DNA from: Henricia sp. BOLD:AAB3569
Taxonomy: Eukaryota > Echinodermata > Asteroidea > Spinulosida > Echinasteridae
Reading direction: 5' to 3'
Length of the DNA: 64,000 bases
Assembly: GCA_037783545.1 (NCBI GenBank)
Contig: JBBELK010000094.1
Location: 558,001 to 622,000, forward strand
The notes under the pieces are model-generated. The model was not told the DNA's origin. It did not search any database and was given only the letters and a program-made list of their open reading frames with translations. Of this stretch, positions 12,001-23,876 are shown piece after piece. Position 1 is the stretch's first letter; every line of letters begins with the position of its first letter. A program made the translations under genes and the position numbers.

Positions 12001-15000
12001 TTTTGAATCAAAGATTATTCCAAGAAATGTTGTTTCACTGACTACCTTGATTTTGTTAGCTCCAAGAAAGAATTCAGGGTCGAAGTGAGCATTCCTTAGT
12101 CGACAGAAATGCATGCAGACAGTTTTATGAGGGGGGAATTTGAAGCCATTTTCATTGGTCCATTTCTGTAGTTTGTTGAGAGTTAGTTGAAGTTGACGAT
12201 TAATGGTGTTGCAGATTACAAGGTCATCAACATACAGTGCTGGTGTGATGCCATCTTGTACTGTCTGGATTATCAAATTATTTTTGATGCTGAACAGTGT
12301 GACCGATAGAATGCTACCCTGTGGGACGCCCATTTCTTGTTCATGAGAAGTTGAGAATGTGGAGCCAATTTTTAACTATAAATTGTCTGTCAATTAAAAA
12401 ATCAGCAATAAAAAAGGGTAATTTGCCACGAAGCCCCCATAGAGTAAAGATCTCTCATTACACCATACTTCCATGTAGTATCATATGCCTTCTCCAAGTC
12501 AAAGAAATTGCAAACAGCATGTTCCTTTTTCAGGAAAGCATCTCTGACAAATGATTGTTGTGCTGCAATTTTTCCGGAAACCACACTGATAGTCTGAGAT
12601 GAGTCCATTGGTTTCGAGATACCACACAAGTCGGTCGTTCACCATTCTCTCCATTGTTTTGCACAGACACTAGGTCAGAGCTATTGGCCTGTAATTTGAA
12701 GGATTTGTATGGTCTTTACCAGGTTTGGGTATAGGTATGATGGTTGCTTGTTTCCATGAAGGAGGGAAGTCACCAGTATCCCAGATATTATTAAATATGT
12801 GGAGAACAGTCCAAAGACATTTCTCAGGGAGATGTTTAAGAAGTTGGTAATGTATTCTGTCAGGACCTGGTGCTGTGTCGTGTGATTTTGAAAGGGATGC
12901 GAGGAGTTCTTCAAGTGTAAATGGGCGGTTGCATGTTTCTGTATTGCGAGATGAAAAGTTGAGACGAATGTTTTCTGCACGCTCTTTATTGTGCTGAAAT
13001 TCGTGGGAGTGGTTGTTAGTTTTGTTGAAATGTAGCGGCTAACTCTTCTGCTATTTCAGTCTTGGTGGTGAGCGTTTCATCACCTCTGTTTAAATGTTTA
13101 ACGCTGGGTCTGGTCTTTTGGCCATTCATTTTTTTGATCCTGTTCCAGACTTTGCTCAGGGGGGTACGTGATGTTAACTTAGATACATCATTTTTACAGC
13201 TGTTTCTTTTTTTTCTTTCTTTGTGATGAAACGAGCTTTAGCCCTGGTAGTTTTAACACAAATTAAGTTAGCTGTTGTAGGTTTCCGATTGAATGTCCGT
13301 TCAGCTTTTTGGCGAGCTTTCCTAGCGGCCTTGCAGTCGTAGCGGCCTTACAGTCGGAATCGTCCCATGGCACCCGAGGTTTGGAAGGATGGGTAGATGT
13401 TCTAGGAATTGTGGCTTCTGCTATCGAGACTAAAATATTCGTGAAAGTACAAATTGGGTTAGCCTTGTAATTTCAAGTTAGCCTTGTGGAAATTCCATTT
13501 TGGTGTCCCATCTTCCTCGAAGGACTGGTCAAATTAAATTAGGACTGGGAAGTGATCACTGCCACAGAGGTCCAGACATTCCAAGTAAAGTCTGTGACAA
13601 GTCCTGGATCTGTAAGAGCCATAACCTGGATGAAGGTAGGTCGCAGATCCATCATTTAAGTAACACAAAGAATGGTCAGCAATCAACTTTTCTAAAAGTC
13701 GTCCCCTAGAATTAAGTTAGTCACACCCCCAGATGGGATTGTGGCCATTAAAATCACCTAGTAACATAAATGGTATTGGCAGTTGAGGGATGAGATTATC
13801 AAGATCACTCTGCTGTAGAGTGAAAGATGGTGGTATACAGATAGAACATACAGTAATAGCTTTGTGTAGGGTTATGCGGGCAGCAACAGCTTGAAGATTC
13901 GTTTGTAGTGGTATAGAGCTATGAATAATACTTTGATGAACTAACAAGGAAGATCCTCCTTTGGCTTGTTCTGATGAAGAGTCATAAGAATTGTACATAT
14001 CGTCGCAAAGCTGACATAGTGACGAATATGCAATGGCTTTAACACTGCATAATCGTCAGTATGTCAGCTTTGCGACGATATGGTAGGATTTTAGGGAAAT
14101 AGTATCGGAATCCTTCAGGTGAGTTTCTTTGAAGGCAAATACTACTGGTCGGTGTGACCGGACCTGGGGCGGATTGCAATATGCGGTCTAAGACTTGTCT
14201 ATAGGCTTAGCCGGTTAACGCGGCGTCCACTAAGACCGGTCTATAATTATAGCCCGCTTGCAATATCGTTGTCTTAAAGTTAGACCAGTCTTAAAATTTA
14301 AGCCCGCGGCGAGCAGGCTATAATTTTTAGACACCACGCTACATCTCCTAATCTTGCATGAAAAAAGACGAACAAAATGCACATTGTGCCCATTAGAGCC
14401 TTTATAGTGCTTGATTTGATTACTTTCGCGGTCAGCTTCTCTGCAAAAACTGCACTACACACGCGTCATCAAGTGGCTTCGTGAGGACGTTTGTTTGGCT
14501 TGAAATCACGCAAGGATAGCCGGCTGCGTCACTTTCCGTTAAGATGTGTGTTTTCGGCTGGCGCAGTCGTACTTCAGTTAGACTGGTTTATTGCAATGGG
14601 CTAAAGAAGTGTCTAAGCTGAGACCGGCTAAGTCGGATAGTCGGCTATAAAACATCGGTCTTAGACCAGTGGCTAAGTCGATTTTATTGCAATCCGCCCC
14701 AGGAGTTGAATTTCATTAAAATTACCCTTCAGTCCTCTGCAATTCCATTGAATAATTGTCGATTTACTCATGAGTAAGGAAGAGGCAAAGAGTCTGTATT
14801 AAAAACGTTACTTACATTCTAATCGAGGAGATCTGCTTCGTGTTCTACCACCTTTAGTGATAGGTGCTTTGTGTAGTTCAGTGTAGTAGTCATTCATGTC
14901 CATATCAGTTTCATCAGCCAAGTTGCTGTATTTGTTTTGGAGGGTTATAGGATTTGGGTTAGTTTTCTTGCCGTTTCCACCGGTGTGAAGTTGGTTACTT

Positions 15001-17594
15001 ATTCGACGTTCGACGTTCAATATTCAATAAAGAGCTGTTACTTATTCGACATACAAATGCACAGAAAATGTTATTTCAAAGGGAGGTCAAATGCCCCACC
15101 CTGGGGCATCAAAAACGTGACCAAACCCCCACCTAGGGGATGGGGGGGGGATGGCAATTGATAGGTACATAAGTAACAGCTCCTTACTGAATATTGAACG
15201 TCGAATAAGTAACGAACTTCACACCGGTGCCGTTTCCAGTAGATGTAGGATTTTTTTTTTGGTGTATGTTTTTGATGTGGCTTGTCCTTGGGTTTACTAC
15301 TTGAAGTAGATGCTTTAGCAGCCCTACTCAAAGAGGGGTGGGAGACGGCGCTGGGAGGTACAAGCTTTTCAGAAACCTCGGTCTGAAAACTGGTGGATGT
15401 GTATGTCGTTTTAGGCTGTTGTATCTTGGGGATTGGTACGTTGACTGGTTTTTCAGTTGTAACCCATGTCAGGGTTGTCTGGCAAGCCATATTATAAGTT
15501 GTTTTGGGGAGTGTGACGACTGTTGCATAGGTACGGTTAGTGGGTTGATTGGCTTTGAGCATTTCTCTGGCTTCTGGGTAGCTGATGTTATGTGTGACCT
15601 TCAGACGCTGGACGTCCTTTTCCGTTTTCCAGGTTGGGCAAAGGATGTAGCTGGGTGATTTCCTTGGCAGTTCCGACATTTGGGGTCTTTCTGACAGTCC
15701 TGCCCAGCGTGGTCTAGTTCACCACATCGAAAGCAGAATTGCTTTCCTCGGCAAGACTGTGCACCATGTCCAAACTTTTGGCATTGAAAGCACCTTAAAG
15801 GATTTGGAATGTACTTATCTAGTTTGATCCTGAGATAGCCAACATTGAGAAATTCTGGAAGTTTGGGTTGGTTAAAGATAAGTATGTATGTGCCAGTGGC
15901 AATTACCTTGTCGTTTTTACGGATAGTGATGCATTTGACGGAAGAGACATTTTGAGAGGATAGTTGGTCCTGGATAGTTTCTTCATCCAGGCCATCCAGA
16001 TCCCGAGTCTTCATAACTCCTTTGCAAGAGTTCAGTGCTTTGTGTGGACGTACCACAACAGAAATGTTAGCAATTTTTTCCATTTTCTGTATGTTTTGAC
16101 TTTGAGCATTTTAATGTTTCTATGAGGAGACTGCCTGATTTGAGTTTCTTGACTGTTTTAACAGTGCCTACCATACCTCTAATTGACTTGTCAATAGCAA
16201 AGGGAGAGAGTCTTGTAATATGATATAAATCATCGCTGGAAGTAATTTCGAAGAATCGATACGTAGTAGTAGTTTCAGAGCTTTCAGAAGAATCAGTGTC
16301 GGTTTCTTGACGATTACGTTTTTTTGAAGTGGAGGAAGCCATATTATAGAAAGAAAAATTCAACACTCCGGGTCTCCACCCAACAAGGGGATGTGCAGAG
16401 CTACGTTGATCTGTAGGTACACACCAGGGATACGGGGGTGTTATACTCGGACATGTCCAAAGGACATGCACCGATTGACCCATGAGCCGTCGCTTACTGA
16501 GGTTGTGGTTAAGAAGGACCAAATATTAACAAAAGTGTACATTGATTGAGACTAGAAAGAGAGTCAGAAGTTCAAGTACCAGTCACAAATAATATTATGT
16601 TGAACCACAACACACAGGGCTAGACACGACCAGCCGATTGATCTGACCGGGCCCATCAGACCGCTCGTCTAGATGAAATACAGTTGTAAGGGCCAAAGAG
16701 GTGTGTTGGATATCATGGGAGCCGCAGCTCCCGGAATCCTCAACCTCCAGGATCCTGTCTTCCATCGACACGAGTCGCAACTTGCGCCAAACAAGTTGCC
16801 TCCATTTTTCGCCTCTTACGAAATGCAAGGAGGATGCAGGGTACCTATTCTAAACCCGGGTACCCACGGGGGAGCCCCCATTATATCATTTGCAATGACC
16901 CAAAATTTTACTTTTTTTTTAAAATGGTGTGCACACATTTTACCATTCACTTAACACAAAAACCATTCCTGGATTTTCAAGGTTTTCTGTAGCATTGATG
17001 TATCTATGTAGCTGAAATTTCTGCAGATTAGTTTAAAGGCCCATTGTATCATTTATAATAACCCAATTTTGTTTTTCGTGAGTTGACAAGAAAAACCTTA
17101 CTCAAAGTGTTGATAGCAATGGTAACAAACATCACATGTATTTATTTCCGTCCAAAATGGTATTTGATGCTGGAAATTGACAACCAAAGGTGGTTTTCTA
17201 AAAAAAGTCCCGTCCACGGGACTTTTTACAGTTCACTTGTACACAATAAATTAACATATTGTAATTTTGTTTTAAGTCAAAAACAAACTTTCTGCTTTTA
17301 CACAATTTATCTTGTCACTGTAGGAATTTCCCGGCACCGGATGACTTAACAGGCACACACGGCTACCACTCGGATTATTCTTCAATTGACGATTGCCCAC
17401 GTCACGATTTGGTGCATCGACGTCGCAGCTACACATACATGTGCCAAGAATTTGGCCTGAGGAATCTAGGATTGCACGCTCCCGGGTCCTCTGGTGCAGG
17501 TGTCGGAACAGCACCCTCGACCCCCGAGAGGCGCGCCAGGGCCACGCAGACACCGCAACGAGAGCTGTTTAGTACCGCAACGCAGACCGATTGA
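86..17594 (+). CDS. AMBRA1: AMBRA1 (activating molecule in BECN1-regulated autophagy), 5'-incomplete, nine exons
   Basis: Scaffold of autophagy initiation and substrate receptor of the CUL4-DDB1 ubiquitin ligase. Exons: 86-175, 2748-5200, 6507-6687, 6956-7068, 7754-7864, 8350-8535, 9704-9801, 10709-10908, 17324-17594. All junctions are GT/AG and the phases agree, giving about 1233 residues to a TGA. The first exon ([18 protein letters not shown]) lies in the N-terminal WD40 half; the gene starts upstream of the window. Exon 2 (818 residues) is low-complexity, rich in Ser/Asn/Thr/Pro, and carries PLDLSK at 4561-4578. Exons 5-8 hold the C-terminal WD-like half: [32 protein letters not shown] and [12 protein letters not shown] match vertebrate AMBRA1 closely. 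The last exon ends [17 protein letters not shown], two TQT dynein-light-chain motifs 12 residues apart. The roughly 200-residue tail that follows these motifs in human is absent. The human WDQL LC3 motif is not seen. An extra exon in the 6.4-kb last intron cannot be excluded, although the phases join directly. Confidence 0.95.
2030..2192. mobile_element. Small foldback MITE with GCAGCCGATTTCACGAAA ends
   Basis: The left end GCAGCCGATTTCACGAAA is mirrored at the right end. The interior is about 125 bp and noncoding. A related sequence (CGATTTCACAAA ... TTTGTGAAATCG) sits at about 41589-41705, inside a family-D MITE. Confidence 0.6.
2400..2687. mobile_element. Family-C TTAA MITE copy, incomplete
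   Basis: The copy shares the segment around CATGGTTTTTGTG, the CACATGGTGTTTGTTACC-like core and the right end TGCAAATGATGCATTGGGGC with the better copies at 30967-31332 and 16868-17262. It ends about 60 bp before the AMBRA1 exon 2 acceptor. Confidence 0.6.
5226..5760. mobile_element. Family-C TTAA MITE, long subtype, beside the AMBRA1 exon 2 donor
   Basis: It runs from TAAAGGCCCTGTAGATGATC to ATGATCCACTGGGCCTTTAA and is about 535 bp long. It is nearly identical along its length to 57384-57914. It begins 25 bp after the splice donor at 5201, so the exon 2 reading frame continues through the donor and into the element for a total of 38 further codons. Confidence 0.8.
6156..6415. repeat. Near-perfect 260-bp palindrome
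   Basis: The left arm (6156-6283) and right arm (6290-6415) are reverse complements around a six-base CTCCTG loop. They differ by a two-base indel and few other changes. The outer ends read GAAGTAACTATAAATAG and its mirror. It lies in the AMBRA1 intron before exon 3, so it would form a long hairpin in the pre-mRNA. No clear target duplication is seen, though ATGCACATCCTTAA occurs both upstream (about 6108) and directly after the right arm. Confidence 0.9.
7105..7555 (-). mobile_element. tRNA-derived SINE, reverse orientation, expanded by a minisatellite
   Basis: Read on the minus strand, it matches the SINE at 46274-46600: the ATATTTGGGAAGCTGTT segment, the CTGATGGCAGCGGTAATA segment and the AATCCATTATTATTA tail. 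The segment next to the tail is replaced by the tandem array at 7123-7320. It lies in an AMBRA1 intron. Confidence 0.8.
7123..7320. repeat. Minisatellite, 16-bp unit GATATAGCACACATGT
   Basis: About 11-12 units of GATATAGCACACATGT, some with GATGTAGC and shortened units at the distal end. In the intact SINE copy the corresponding place reads GTGCACTATATAAGAATCC once (reverse sense), so the unit appears to derive from the SINE. The unit length is not a multiple of three, which gives repetitive Cys/His/Met/Ile frames on the minus strand that are not real proteins. Confidence 0.9.
7945..8290 (-). repeat. Tandem array of tRNA A-box half-units (four units)
   Basis: On the minus strand each roughly 80-bp unit reads CTCATAGCTCAGCTGGTAG, AGCATCTGCC, a GTGTCAGAGGTCTTGGGG-like linker, then a CCTGAGGGAGTATACCACTG-like linker. 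The first half resembles the 5' half of a tRNA with a good A box. The array ends, on the left, with one unit carrying a B-box-like GGTCAAGGGTTCAAATG. It lies in an AMBRA1 intron. Related arrays are at 17640-17880 and 45240-45980. Confidence 0.85.
8580..8768. mobile_element. Pogo/Tigger-like MITE candidate
   Basis: The ends CAGTGGAATTCTGATGC and GAGTTTTGACTG lie between TA dinucleotides. The interior has the CTCGATAATAGAG and TTATAACAAGG phrases typical of pogo-type non-autonomous elements. The inverted match is imperfect. Confidence 0.45.
8984..9204. mobile_element. MITE with GGGGCCGTCCAAAGTTG ends
   Basis: GGAGCTGTCCAAAGTTGTC at the left is mirrored by GACAACTTTGGACGGCCCC at the right. A second copy with cleaner ends lies at 62474-62695 in a PTDSS2 intron. 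Confidence 0.75.
9222..9664. mobile_element. MITE with AGCTGGGTAATTCCCAAAA ends
   Basis: AGCTGGGTAATTCCCAAAAT at the left is mirrored by TTTTGGGAAATACCCAGCT at the right, over about 440 bp in an AMBRA1 intron. A fragment of the right end (ACCAAACACTTTTGGATC) occurs at 38300-38350, next to a UBE2M splice donor. Confidence 0.75.
10014..10190. mobile_element. Pogo/Tigger-like MITE
   Basis: Termini ACAGTAAACTCTC and GAGAGTTTACTGT. The interior repeats GAGCTTTATATC(C/G)AGA phrases in both orientations. It is about 177 bp long. The assignment rests on the CAGT(A/G)AA-type end and the interior style. Confidence 0.6.
13993..14085. repeat. Short inverted duplication inside the LINE
   Basis: ATATCGTCGCAAAGCTGACATA and its mirror flank about 40 bp. 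This interrupts the endonuclease region of the host LINE, whose expected peptide (SYHIVAKLT) continues only up to this point. Confidence 0.7.
14163..14703. mobile_element. MITE nested in LINE ORF2 (CCTGGGGCGGATTGCAAT ends)
   Basis: CCTGGGGCGGATTGCAATA is mirrored by TATTGCAATCCGCCCCAGG, over about 541 bp. Subterminal parts are rich in GTCTAAGAC-like words. It separates the LINE peptide NFNEIQLL from [11 protein letters not shown], which are near-adjacent in intact I-type LINEs. No convincing target duplication is seen. Confidence 0.85.
14979..15228. mobile_element. MITE nested in LINE ORF1, with a 9-bp target duplication
   Basis: The 250-bp element begins ACCGGTGTGAAGTTGGTTAC and ends in the mirror of that sequence. 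The direct repeat GCCGTTTCC lies at 14970-14978 and 15229-15237. A 9-bp duplication suits Mutator-like or Merlin-like transposons; which one is not decided. It interrupts the C-terminal part of LINE ORF1. Confidence 0.88.
16868..17262. mobile_element. Family-C TTAA MITE fragments in the last AMBRA1 intron
   Basis: It contains TTAAAGGCCCATTGTATC (from 17033), the ATGTATTTATTTCCGTCC core and GTCCCGTCCACGGGACTTTT. These are shared in reverse order with 30967-31332. Part of the element is rearranged, since a second ATTATATCATTTGCAATGAC end occurs near 16880. It lies about 60 bp before the last AMBRA1 exon. Confidence 0.6.
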
Positions 17595-17639
17595 AGACGT
17601 CCAGAGGATAATACAGTGGTTGTGGTGTAAAGTTACAGT

Positions 17640-17880
17640 ATTAGAGCCTTGGGGAAACCTAAGAGAATATACCACTGCGTCTCATAGCTTAGCTTGTGGA
17701 GCATTTATCTGCTCGGTGTGTCAAAGGTCTTGGGGAAAACCTGAGGGAGTATACCACTGTGAATCATAGCTCAGCTGGTAGAGCTGACGAGAGGTCTTGG
17801 GGAAAACCTGAGGTAGTTTACCACTGTCTCATAGCACAGCTGGCAGAGCATCTGCCTGGAGTGTCGAAACCAGGTCAGCT
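17640..17880 (+). repeat. A-box half-tRNA array downstream of AMBRA1 (about three units)
   Basis: Units read CATAGCTCAGCTGGTAGAG, then CTTGGGGAAAACCTGAGG(G/T)AG, then TATACCACTG. The array begins about 50 bp after the AMBRA1 stop codon, so it probably lies in the 3' UTR or just past it. Units are more diverged than in the 45-kb array. Confidence 0.75.
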
Positions 17881-18065
17881 TGCATCCATGGTATATGTGC
17901 CTTTGGGCTAGGCACCATGATACATGTTATATATTAATAACCCATTATTAAGTCTAATCGTGATGCACTGATCGAATCAGTGCACCAATCTTCCAGAATG
18001 AATGGCTGGTGTCAAATTATTAATATGTATGAGGTATGGGAAAACATTTACCACATCTCATACAT

Positions 18066-18365
18066 ATTAATTAGGGTCTGTTTTGCCATTACCCGACATA
18101 ATTATTAACACTGTATACTCGGTGCTTCCCGAGACACTATAAAAAACTTCATAGCGCGCGACTCGAATCCATGACATCCTCCCACTCTACCACCGAGCTA
18201 ACCGGTGTTGAATGGCTGGTTTGAATCATTTCGCAACAGGGATCAAGGGTTCGAGTCCAACCCGAGCACGCTATGAGGTTTTTTTATATAGTGTCTTGGG
18301 AAAGCACTTATTATACAGTGTTAATAATTACCTTGGGTACTAAGGGCAAAACAAACCCTAATTAA
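18066..18365. mobile_element. Inverted pair of tRNA-like sequences with TTAATTAGGGT ends
   Basis: The outer ends TTAATTAGGGTCTGTTTTGCC and its near mirror enclose two opposed tRNA-like pieces. On the minus strand at 18150-18206 there is GGTTAGCTCGGTGGTAGAG (A box) followed by GGATTCGAGTC (B box). On the plus strand near 18244 there is GGGTTCGAGTCC (B box). It is about 300 bp and looks like a head-to-head SINE or a MITE that captured tRNA sequence; neither half is a complete tRNA. Confidence 0.6.
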
Positions 18366-18521
18366 CATTTAGTCTCCCCGACGCAAGCTAAATCAATTAT
18401 GTGAAGATAAAAATTGTAATTGTTTCAAGCAATTTACCCAAACTTGGATTGGGTACATTATTAATTTAGTATCAAATACTATAATATTATTTCAACCAAA
18501 ATTTGTTGGTTGTGGAAGATC

Positions 18522-18619
18522 TTAAAGGCACAGGCTCGTCAGCAATGCATTCATGCCACGAAATACGCAGCTCCATATTTCATGGCATGAGCGCATTGCT
18601 GACGAGCCTGTGCCTTTAA
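18522..18619. mobile_element. Family-A palindromic TTAA MITE, copy 1
   Basis: TTAA target duplications (18522-18525, 18616-18619) flank a palindrome with AGGCACAGGCTCGTCAGCAA arms. It is 98 bp long, shorter than the 141-bp copies. Confidence 0.88.
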
Positions 18620-18758
18620 ATATGCAGTTCAGAAATGCCAAAAAGATGTTTACTTTTGGTGCTTGTGCGTATTTGTGTGTTTTAATATTAGGGCATTCAT
18701 TTAGGTCCAACAATGTGTGCTGGAAAACTAATTTAGGTGAAAGAGAACATTTGTTTCT

Positions 18759-19393
18759 TTAAAAGGAAGGGACAACACTTGCATAGTTCCGACCTATCAA
18801 GCCGAACCCGCGGACCAATCACAACGCATCACAAACAATTACGCGATATTCTGCCCATATACAGTTTGTATATGCAGTGATCTGGGTGAATTTTTGTTTC
18901 AATTTCGGGCGATCCGCTGTTCAAAGGTAGGAAAATGCATTTTTATGAATATATGGCATCCCTAGCCCTTCGCGTGCTACGGTAACTGTCGACCCTAAAA
19001 CATAAATACCTTTGAGTTTTCTCCAATGAATCTGTGCTTTCTATGCCGAGGTATGTTGTGTCGCCATTTTTTTGCGATGGCTTGTGAGCACATAGCATCT
19101 AAGGGGCGGGGTTAACTGGGCAATCTCGGAACTATGCACACTTCGTAAATCACCATCTTCTGCAGTTCGGCGCTTGGACTTGAGAGGGGCACAACAGATT
19201 TTTACATACTTCACGTCGTAGGGGAGTCGGGAAACAAGGCATCAATCTTGACGTCATCATCCCTTTCAAATATGGTGCAGCTCAAAATTGTGTTGCCGAC
19301 GTTGAAAACAAGATTTATGCACCGGGCAATACATCAGTAATATTTTTGATTAAATTCGTCGACAACTAAAAACAAGTGTTATCCCTTCCTTCA
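18759..19393. mobile_element. Family-B TTAA MITE, copy 1
   Basis: It begins TTAAAAGGAAGGGACAACAC and ends GTTATCCCTTCCTTCA. Interior words such as CAGTTCGGCGC, CTTGAGAGGG and GTCGGGAAACAAGGCATC are shared with copy 2 at 59414-59965. Confidence 0.8.
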
Positions 19394-20425
19394 AGTTGGG
19401 ATTAGACAGTAAATTTCTTAAATTCTTGTCAATTTATTTGTTTTATGTTGTCTGCATGTATGGTGCAGCTTAGATATGAATTCTTATTAATAAGCTTAAA
19501 TATTAAGTTGTAGCGTATGAACTGTGAAATAAAATTAAACGAAAAAGAACAAGTGAACTTTGTTGTTTTGTCTCGTACAGAAAGAAACTTTGGGGTGGTT
19601 TATTTGGCAACTGTTAATAATTCCAATGCTTTTCACTGAAAACGGATAATTCTGAGCGTGATACAAAACTTCATAAATTAATCAAAATAATACCTCGATC
19701 TGTAAAGAAATTTCCATATTTTACAATCATATTACAAAAATTAACAGAATAAATTTGACTGGGCCATCATATTTTCCAGAAATTTTTCGATTATCTGTCC
19801 CTCGCTCATAAAACTGTAAAGTCAATTTCAACATGTAATAAACTGGGTGTGTGTATTAACATCAGTAGAAGGTAAACAAACAGGTTCACTTTAGTTTTCA
19901 TTTGTTGTTGACTAAGGAAAGGCATTTGTCTCTTGATTTCCGTCCCTCACGCGTGAGGGACGGAATTGGATCACGCTCTTCTTAATTTGCCAAGTTTTAA
20001 TTTAAAATCAAACAAACCCGTATTAAATATTTTGCACTGAATTATATACAAATTTATTAAAAATGTCACCCTTTGTGTGTTGCTGGGTCTACACGAAAAC
20101 CAGTGAACTGTTTCCCTGCGCTTTAGCAATGGGCGTTTGAGATTACCAGCAAATGTTTAGACCCACTTATCATGGCAACTGACATCACACTTTAGGAGTT
20201 TATTCTCAGAATGTTACGTACTAGTTGCAACTACATGTAGTACCTAACAAGTTCACAAAAAAAATGGTACAATTGAATTGTTTTTACCGACCGAATAACA
20301 ACACTAACAAGTTTACCCACCAGGGGATGGGTTTGTATGCTTACCTCAAAGTGATCATTTAGTCATGCTAAAGCACACTTACAAAGGGATGACTTCATCC
20401 AAAATGGTGTAATTATAATGGAGTC
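19394..20425. other. Intergenic, AT-rich, no gene seen
   Basis: Nothing coding is visible between the family-B MITE and the end of TYMS, which is transcribed towards it. A short segment at about 20085-20150 (CTGGGTCTACACGAAAACCA) recurs near 60183, so it is an old repeat. Confidence 0.5.

Positions 20426-23876
<3,451 letters not shown>

Larger units (their letters stand above)
10967..16530 (-). mobile_element. I/Nimb-like LINE with ORF1, APE, RT and RNase H, decayed and carrying nested insertions
   Basis: ORF1 starts at 16342 ([20 protein letters not shown]) and shifts frame near 16080. It contains CCHC knuckles around 15700-15790 ([28 protein letters not shown]). ORF2 starts at 14771 with [20 protein letters not shown], the first motif of an APE endonuclease; the later motif [15 protein letters not shown] is at about 13730. 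RT blocks are [11 protein letters not shown] (about 12490), GVPQGSILS and ALYVDDLVI (about 12230). RNase H is at 11300-11430 ([22 protein letters not shown]). The 3' end reads GGCGTTAAACCCCTAACTCA followed by a few TCAC repeats, a style I associate with Nimb elements. ORF2 is split over several frames. The copy sits antisense in the last AMBRA1 intron and was hit by MITEs at 14163-14703 and 14979-15228, with a short inverted duplication near 14000-14085. The 5' limit is approximate. Confidence 0.85.
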
